A DNA stretch of 57,757 nt from Thiohalobacter sp. (GTDB lineage: Bacteria > Pseudomonadota > Gammaproteobacteria > Thiohalobacterales > Thiohalobacteraceae): contig NZ_JALTON010000027.1 of assembly GCF_027000115.1 (NCBI RefSeq), positions 1 through 57,757 on the forward strand. The letters run 5' to 3'. Under the pieces are notes generated by a model that saw nothing but the letters and a program-made list of their open reading frames with translations, was not told the DNA's origin and made no database searches. Both the position numbers and the translations under genes were made by a program. This document shows positions 55,019 to 57,757 of this stretch, piece after piece (the stretch's first letter is position 1; every line of letters starts with the position of its first letter).

Positions 55019-55208
55019 CGAGCGCGTGGATCGCACGATTGACGTCATCTGCCACCAGGGCTGCCGGGCGGTGTGGGGCTTCATCGATGCGCTGGAGGCG
55101 GGAACGCTGCGCCCGGAATACGCGCATCTGGATGCGGCGGAGCGGGCGCTGCTGCTGGCCGAGCTGCACGACATCATGCAGGTCTACGGAGATCGTTGCG
55201 ATCTTTAG
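55008..55208 (+). CDS. Small Cys-containing protein overlapping the TlpA-like gene
   Basis: 66 aa, GTG start inside the TlpA-like gene, with GGAG 7 nt upstream. Cysteines at 15, 19 (CHQGC, a CxxxC) and 64. The rest is helical (AVWGFIDALEAGTLRPEYAHLDAAERALLLAELHDIMQVYG). No signal peptide, hence cytoplasmic. Translational coupling with a thiol-disulfide gene suggests a redox role; no family recognised. The TAG stop (55206-55208) is the left edge of repeat copy G. Confidence 0.7.
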   Translation: MTGNERVDRTIDVICHQGCRAVWGFIDALEAGTLRPEYAHLDAAERALLLAELHDIMQVYGDRCDL

Positions 55209-55248
55209 CCCGCATCCTGCCGCGGCCCTGGTGCAATATGCGGGTTAG
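55206..55248. repeat. Interspersed palindromic repeat, copy G (minimal, 43 bp)
   Basis: Left terminus TAGCCCGCATCCTGCCGCGG joined to right terminus CCCTGGTGCAATATGCGGGTTAG, without internal modules. It may be a solo end pair left after deletion of the interior. Confidence 0.9.
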
Positions 55249-55270
55249 ATCTCCCCAGGCGCAGCATGCT

Positions 55271-57088
55271 TCAGGAGGCCGCGCGCGCGGCCTTCTTGCG
55301 CTCGTGTTCCTTGAGCAGCTTCTTGCGCAGGCGGATGCTGTGCGGCGTGACCTCCACCAGCTCATCGTCGTCGATGAACTCCAGCGCCTGCTCCAGGCTC
55401 ATGCGGATGGGCGGGGTGAGCAGGATGTTTTCGTCCGAGCCGGCGGCGCGGATGTTGGTGAGCTGCTTGGCCTTGAGCGGGTTGACCACCAGGTCATTGT
55501 CGCGGGAATGGATACCGATGATCATGCCCTCGTAGACCTCGGTGCCCGGCTCGATGAACAGCCGGCCGCGCTCCTGCAGGTTGAACAGGGCGTAGCCCAG
55601 CGCCTTGCCCGCGCCGTTGGAGATCATGACGCCGTTGATGCGCTGTCCGTAGTTGCCCGGCTTGACCGGGCCATAGTGGTCGAACACCGAATACAGCAGG
55701 CCGGTGCCCTGGGTGGCGGTGAGGAACTCGGTGCGGAAGCCGATCAGGCCGCGGGAGGGAATGATGTAGTCCAGGCGCACCCGGCCCTTGCCGTCGGGCG
55801 CCATGTCCTTCAGTTCGCCGCCGCGGGTGCCCAGCCGTTCCATGACCGTGCCCTGGTGCTGTTCCTCGACGTCGACGGTGAGTTGTTCGTAGGGCTCGCG
55901 GCGTTCGCCGTCGATCTCGCGCACGATGACCTCGGGACGCGACACGCCCAGCTCGTAGCCCTCGCGGCGCATGTTCTCGATCAGGATGGACAGGTGCAGT
56001 TCGCCGCGGCCCGACACCCGGAACTTGTCCGGGTCCTCGGTGTTCTCCACCCGCAAGGCGACGTTGTGTACCAGCTCGCGGTCGAGGCGCTCACGGATCT
56101 GGCGCGAGGTGATGAACTTGCCGTCCTTGCCGGCGAAGGGCGAGTTGTTGACCTGGAAGGTCATGCTGACCGTGGGCTCGTCCACCGTCAGCGGCGGCAG
56201 CATCTCCGGGTGCGCCGGATCGCACAGGGTATCCGAGATGTTCAGGCCGTCGATGCCGGTGAAGGCGACGATGTCGCCGGCCTGCGCCTCGTCCACCTCC
56301 ACCCGCTCCAGGCCCAGGAAGCCCAGCAGCTGCAGGATGCGCCCGGAGCGCTTGCTGCCGTCGCGGGCGAGCAGGGTCACCGGGGTGTTGGGCTTCACCC
56401 GGCCGCGGCTGATGCGGCCGATGCCGATCACGCCGACGTAGCTGTTGTAGTCCAGCGAGCTGACCTGCATCTGGAAGGGGCCGTCCGGGTCCACGGCCGG
56501 TGGCGGTACCTTATTGATGATGGTCTCGACCAGCGGCTGCATGTCGCCGTCGCGGGCATCGGCGTCGAGGCTGGCGTAGCCGTTCAGGCCGGAGGCATAA
56601 ACCACCGGGAAATCGAGCTGTTCGTCCGTCGCGCCGAGGCGGTCGAAGAGATCGAAGGTCTGGTCCAGCACCCAGTCCGGGCGGGCCCCGGGACGGTCGA
56701 TCTTGTTGATGACCACGATCGGCCTCAGCCCGCGCTCCAGCGACTTCTGGGTCACGAAGCGGGTCTGGGGCATGGGACCCTCGACCGCGTCCACCAGCAG
56801 CAACACCGAATCCACCATCGACAGCACCCGCTCCACCTCGCCGCCGAAGTCGGCGTGGCCGGGGGTGTCGACAATGTTGATGCGGTAATCGTCCCAGCGG
56901 ATGGCCGTGTTCTTGGACAGGATGGTGATCCCGCGCTCGCGCTCCAGGTCGTTGGAGTCCATCACCCGTTCCGGCACCGCGGCCCGGTCGCCCAGCGTGC
57001 CCGATTGCGCAAGCAGCTGATCGACGAGGGTGGTTTTCCCATGGTCGACATGGGCGATGATGGCGATGTTGCGAAGGTTCTGGATCAC
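55271..57088 (-). CDS. typA: Ribosome-associated GTPase TypA/BipA
   Basis: Translational GTPase that binds ribosomes and aids 50S assembly at low temperature. 605 aa; GTG start at 57088. G1 HVDHGKTTL (13-21), G2 RGITI, G3 [17 protein letters not shown]4 NKIDRPGA; C-terminal TypA-specific domain complete ([31 protein letters not shown]-like block). The 105-nt gap to yjbQ contains the shared promoter region. Confidence 0.96.
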   Translation of the reverse strand: MIQNLRNIAIIAHVDHGKTTLVDQLLAQSGTLGDRAAVPERVMDSNDLERERGITILSKNTAIRWDDYRINIVDTPGHADFGGEVERVLSMVDSVLLLVDAVEGPMPQTRFVTQKSLERGLRPIVVINKIDRPGARPDWVLDQTFDLFDRLGATDEQLDFPVVYASGLNGYASLDADARDGDMQPLVETIINKVPPPAVDPDGPFQMQVSSLDYNSYVGVIGIGRISRGRVKPNTPVTLLARDGSKRSGRILQLLGFLGLERVEVDEAQAGDIVAFTGIDGLNISDTLCDPAHPEMLPPLTVDEPTVSMTFQVNNSPFAGKDGKFITSRQIRERLDRELVHNVALRVENTEDPDKFRVSGRGELHLSILIENMRREGYELGVSRPEVIVREIDGERREPYEQLTVDVEEQHQGTVMERLGTRGGELKDMAPDGKGRVRLDYIIPSRGLIGFRTEFLTATQGTGLLYSVFDHYGPVKPGNYGQRINGVMISNGAGKALGYALFNLQERGRLFIEPGTEVYEGMIIGIHSRDNDLVVNPLKAKQLTNIRAAGSDENILLTPPIRMSLEQALEFIDDDELVEVTPHSIRLRKKLLKEHERKKAARAAS

Positions 57089-57194
57089 GACGAATTCCCG
57101 GCGGGTAAAAGGCGAGCGATTATACAGTAGAATCGGCGACCGCGACGGCCGGCGTCGCCGGCCACTGCCAAGCCCTTGATTCGGGACAATCGGA

Positions 57195-57611
57195 ATGGTG
57201 ATTCAGGAAACGTTCGAGGTGGCCACCCGCGGCCGCGGTACCCACGATCTCACCCGCGAGATCCAGCAGCGGGTTGCCGCCAGCGGCATCCGCACCGGCA
57301 TCGCTCAGCTGTTCGTGCACCACACCAGCGCCTCGCTGATGCTGTGCGAGAACGCCGATCCGGACGTGCGCGCCGATCTCGAACGCTTCATGTCACGGCT
57401 GGTGCCGGACGGTGACCCCCTGTTCGCGCACGATGCCGAAGGCCCCGACGACATGCCCGCCCATGTGCGCACCCTGCTGACCGACAGCAGCCTCTCCCTG
57501 CCCATCAGCGGCGGGCGCTGTGCGCTCGGCACCTGGCAGGGGATCTATCTCTGGGAACATCGCACCCGCGGTCACCGCAGGCGGCTGACGCTGACCCTGA
57601 TCGGGGAATAG
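57195..57611 (+). CDS. yjbQ: YjbQ (UPF0047) family protein
   Basis: 138 aa, family-typical. Conserved GIAQLFVHHTSASLMLCENADPDVRADLERF, DDMPAHVRTLLTDSSLSLPISGGRCALGTWQGIYLWEHRT, with the His and Asn/Asp residues thought to form the active site. YjbQ has been reported to have weak thiamin-phosphate synthase activity, but its main role is unsettled. Divergent from typA. The stop TAG (57609-57611) is the left edge of repeat copy H. Confidence 0.93.
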   Translation: MVIQETFEVATRGRGTHDLTREIQQRVAASGIRTGIAQLFVHHTSASLMLCENADPDVRADLERFMSRLVPDGDPLFAHDAEGPDDMPAHVRTLLTDSSLSLPISGGRCALGTWQGIYLWEHRTRGHRRRLTLTLIGE

Positions 57612-57757
57612 CCCGCATATTGCACCAGGCCGGAAGCGGGCGGGAGCCAACTTGTTGTCCTGGTACGTAATGAACCGGATTTTTTGCCCATGGCCCGGAG
57701 TACGATTTGTGCCCGCCCGCGTCCTGCTGCGGCCCTGGCGGATTTTCGCTCGGCCTC
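57609..57757. repeat. Interspersed palindromic repeat, copy H (runs off the window)
   Basis: TAGCCCGCATATTGCACCAG, then the second module in reverse orientation (CGGGCGGGA...GATTTTTTGCCCATGGCCCGGAG...CCCGCCCGCG) and the start of the first module (CTGCTGCGGCCCTGGCGGATTTTCGCTCGGCCTC). Order and orientation are the mirror of copy C. At least 149 nt; the remainder lies beyond position 57757. Confidence 0.93.

Noticed and set aside
26034-57757. Reading the eight dispersed repeats as a CRISPR array
   Set aside because: The copies are kilobases apart, vary from 27 to 261 nt, have no regular spacers, and no cas genes are present.

Overview
The window is a 57.8-kb, high-GC, gene-dense stretch of a gammaproteobacterial chromosome. 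The evidence is the lipopolysaccharide genes hldE-hldD-waaA, the fabA-fabB pair, lolB, tmcA, and the order prfA/hemA/lolB/ispE/tRNA-Gln/prs/rplY/pth/ychF, all typical of Gammaproteobacteria. Several c-type cytochromes, a di-haem peroxidase, DsrE-like and SoxW/TlpA-like thiol proteins and a CcpA/GGDEF-EAL pair fit an autotrophic or sulfur-oxidising lineage (Chromatiales-like), but that placement is inference. About 54 protein genes and two tRNA genes are supported. No rRNA, CRISPR array, prophage or replication origin is visible.

Layout. 1-3.9 kb: LPS inner-core genes (+). 4.0-7.2 kb: hemerythrin, then a pcm-rhodanese-TolC operon (-). 7.3-9.4 kb: thiC behind a promoter and a TPP riboswitch. 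9.4-11.1 kb: a coiled-coil membrane protein and a phosphoesterase. 11.2-12.2 kb: a complete IS481-family element with a 6-bp target duplication. 12.3-14.3 kb: SLC13/TrkA-C permease. 14.3-18.9 kb: moeB, an HMA-like protein, prmC, prfA, hemA (-). 19.1-26.0 kb: TPR lipoprotein, lolB, ispE, tRNA-Gln, prs, rplY, pth, ychF (+). 26.4-28.6 kb: elongator tRNA-Met beside tmcA, whose product acetylates that tRNA. 28.7-33.0 kb: cytochrome c5, di-haem peroxidase and a DAHL-PAS-GGDEF-EAL sensor. 33.0-39.0 kb (-): an unusual cluster of MerR-like regulator, ParA-CBM48 fusion, P-loop-less MinD-like protein, unknown protein and a double receiver with a dead first domain, followed by an MFS exporter and a Sel1/SPOR protein. 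39.1-41.7 kb: two cytochromes c and a DsrE-like protein (-) facing a two-domain thioredoxin (+). 41.7-47.8 kb: hrpA, cyaY, fabA, fabB. 47.9-57.7 kb: a receiver/degenerate-GGDEF protein, a MIP18-type Fe-S protein, an M42-like peptidase, lipoproteins, a lysine-rich histone-H1-like protein, yihY, a TlpA-like thioredoxin with a 66-aa partner, typA and yjbQ.

Two things stand out. First, an interspersed palindromic repeat family (eight copies, 26 to more than 260 bp) has ends TA(G/A)CCCGCAT...ATGCGGG(C/T)TA. In five copies the TAG/TAA at its edge is exactly the stop codon of the adjoining gene; in one copy the other edge supplies the only usable start codon of ispE; in another the CTAG edge was the target of the IS481 element, whose transposase stop codon now comes from that CTAG. 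Second, the ParA ATPase at 37366-38406 carries a C-terminal AMPK-beta-type glycogen-binding domain and sits in an apparent operon with a degenerate MinD-like protein and an atypical response regulator, suggesting an undescribed system linking polyglucan or envelope cargo positioning to signalling.

All calls are from reading the sequence by eye; no database search was run. Start codons were re-chosen from ribosome-binding sites and family N-termini where the longest reading frame was implausible.
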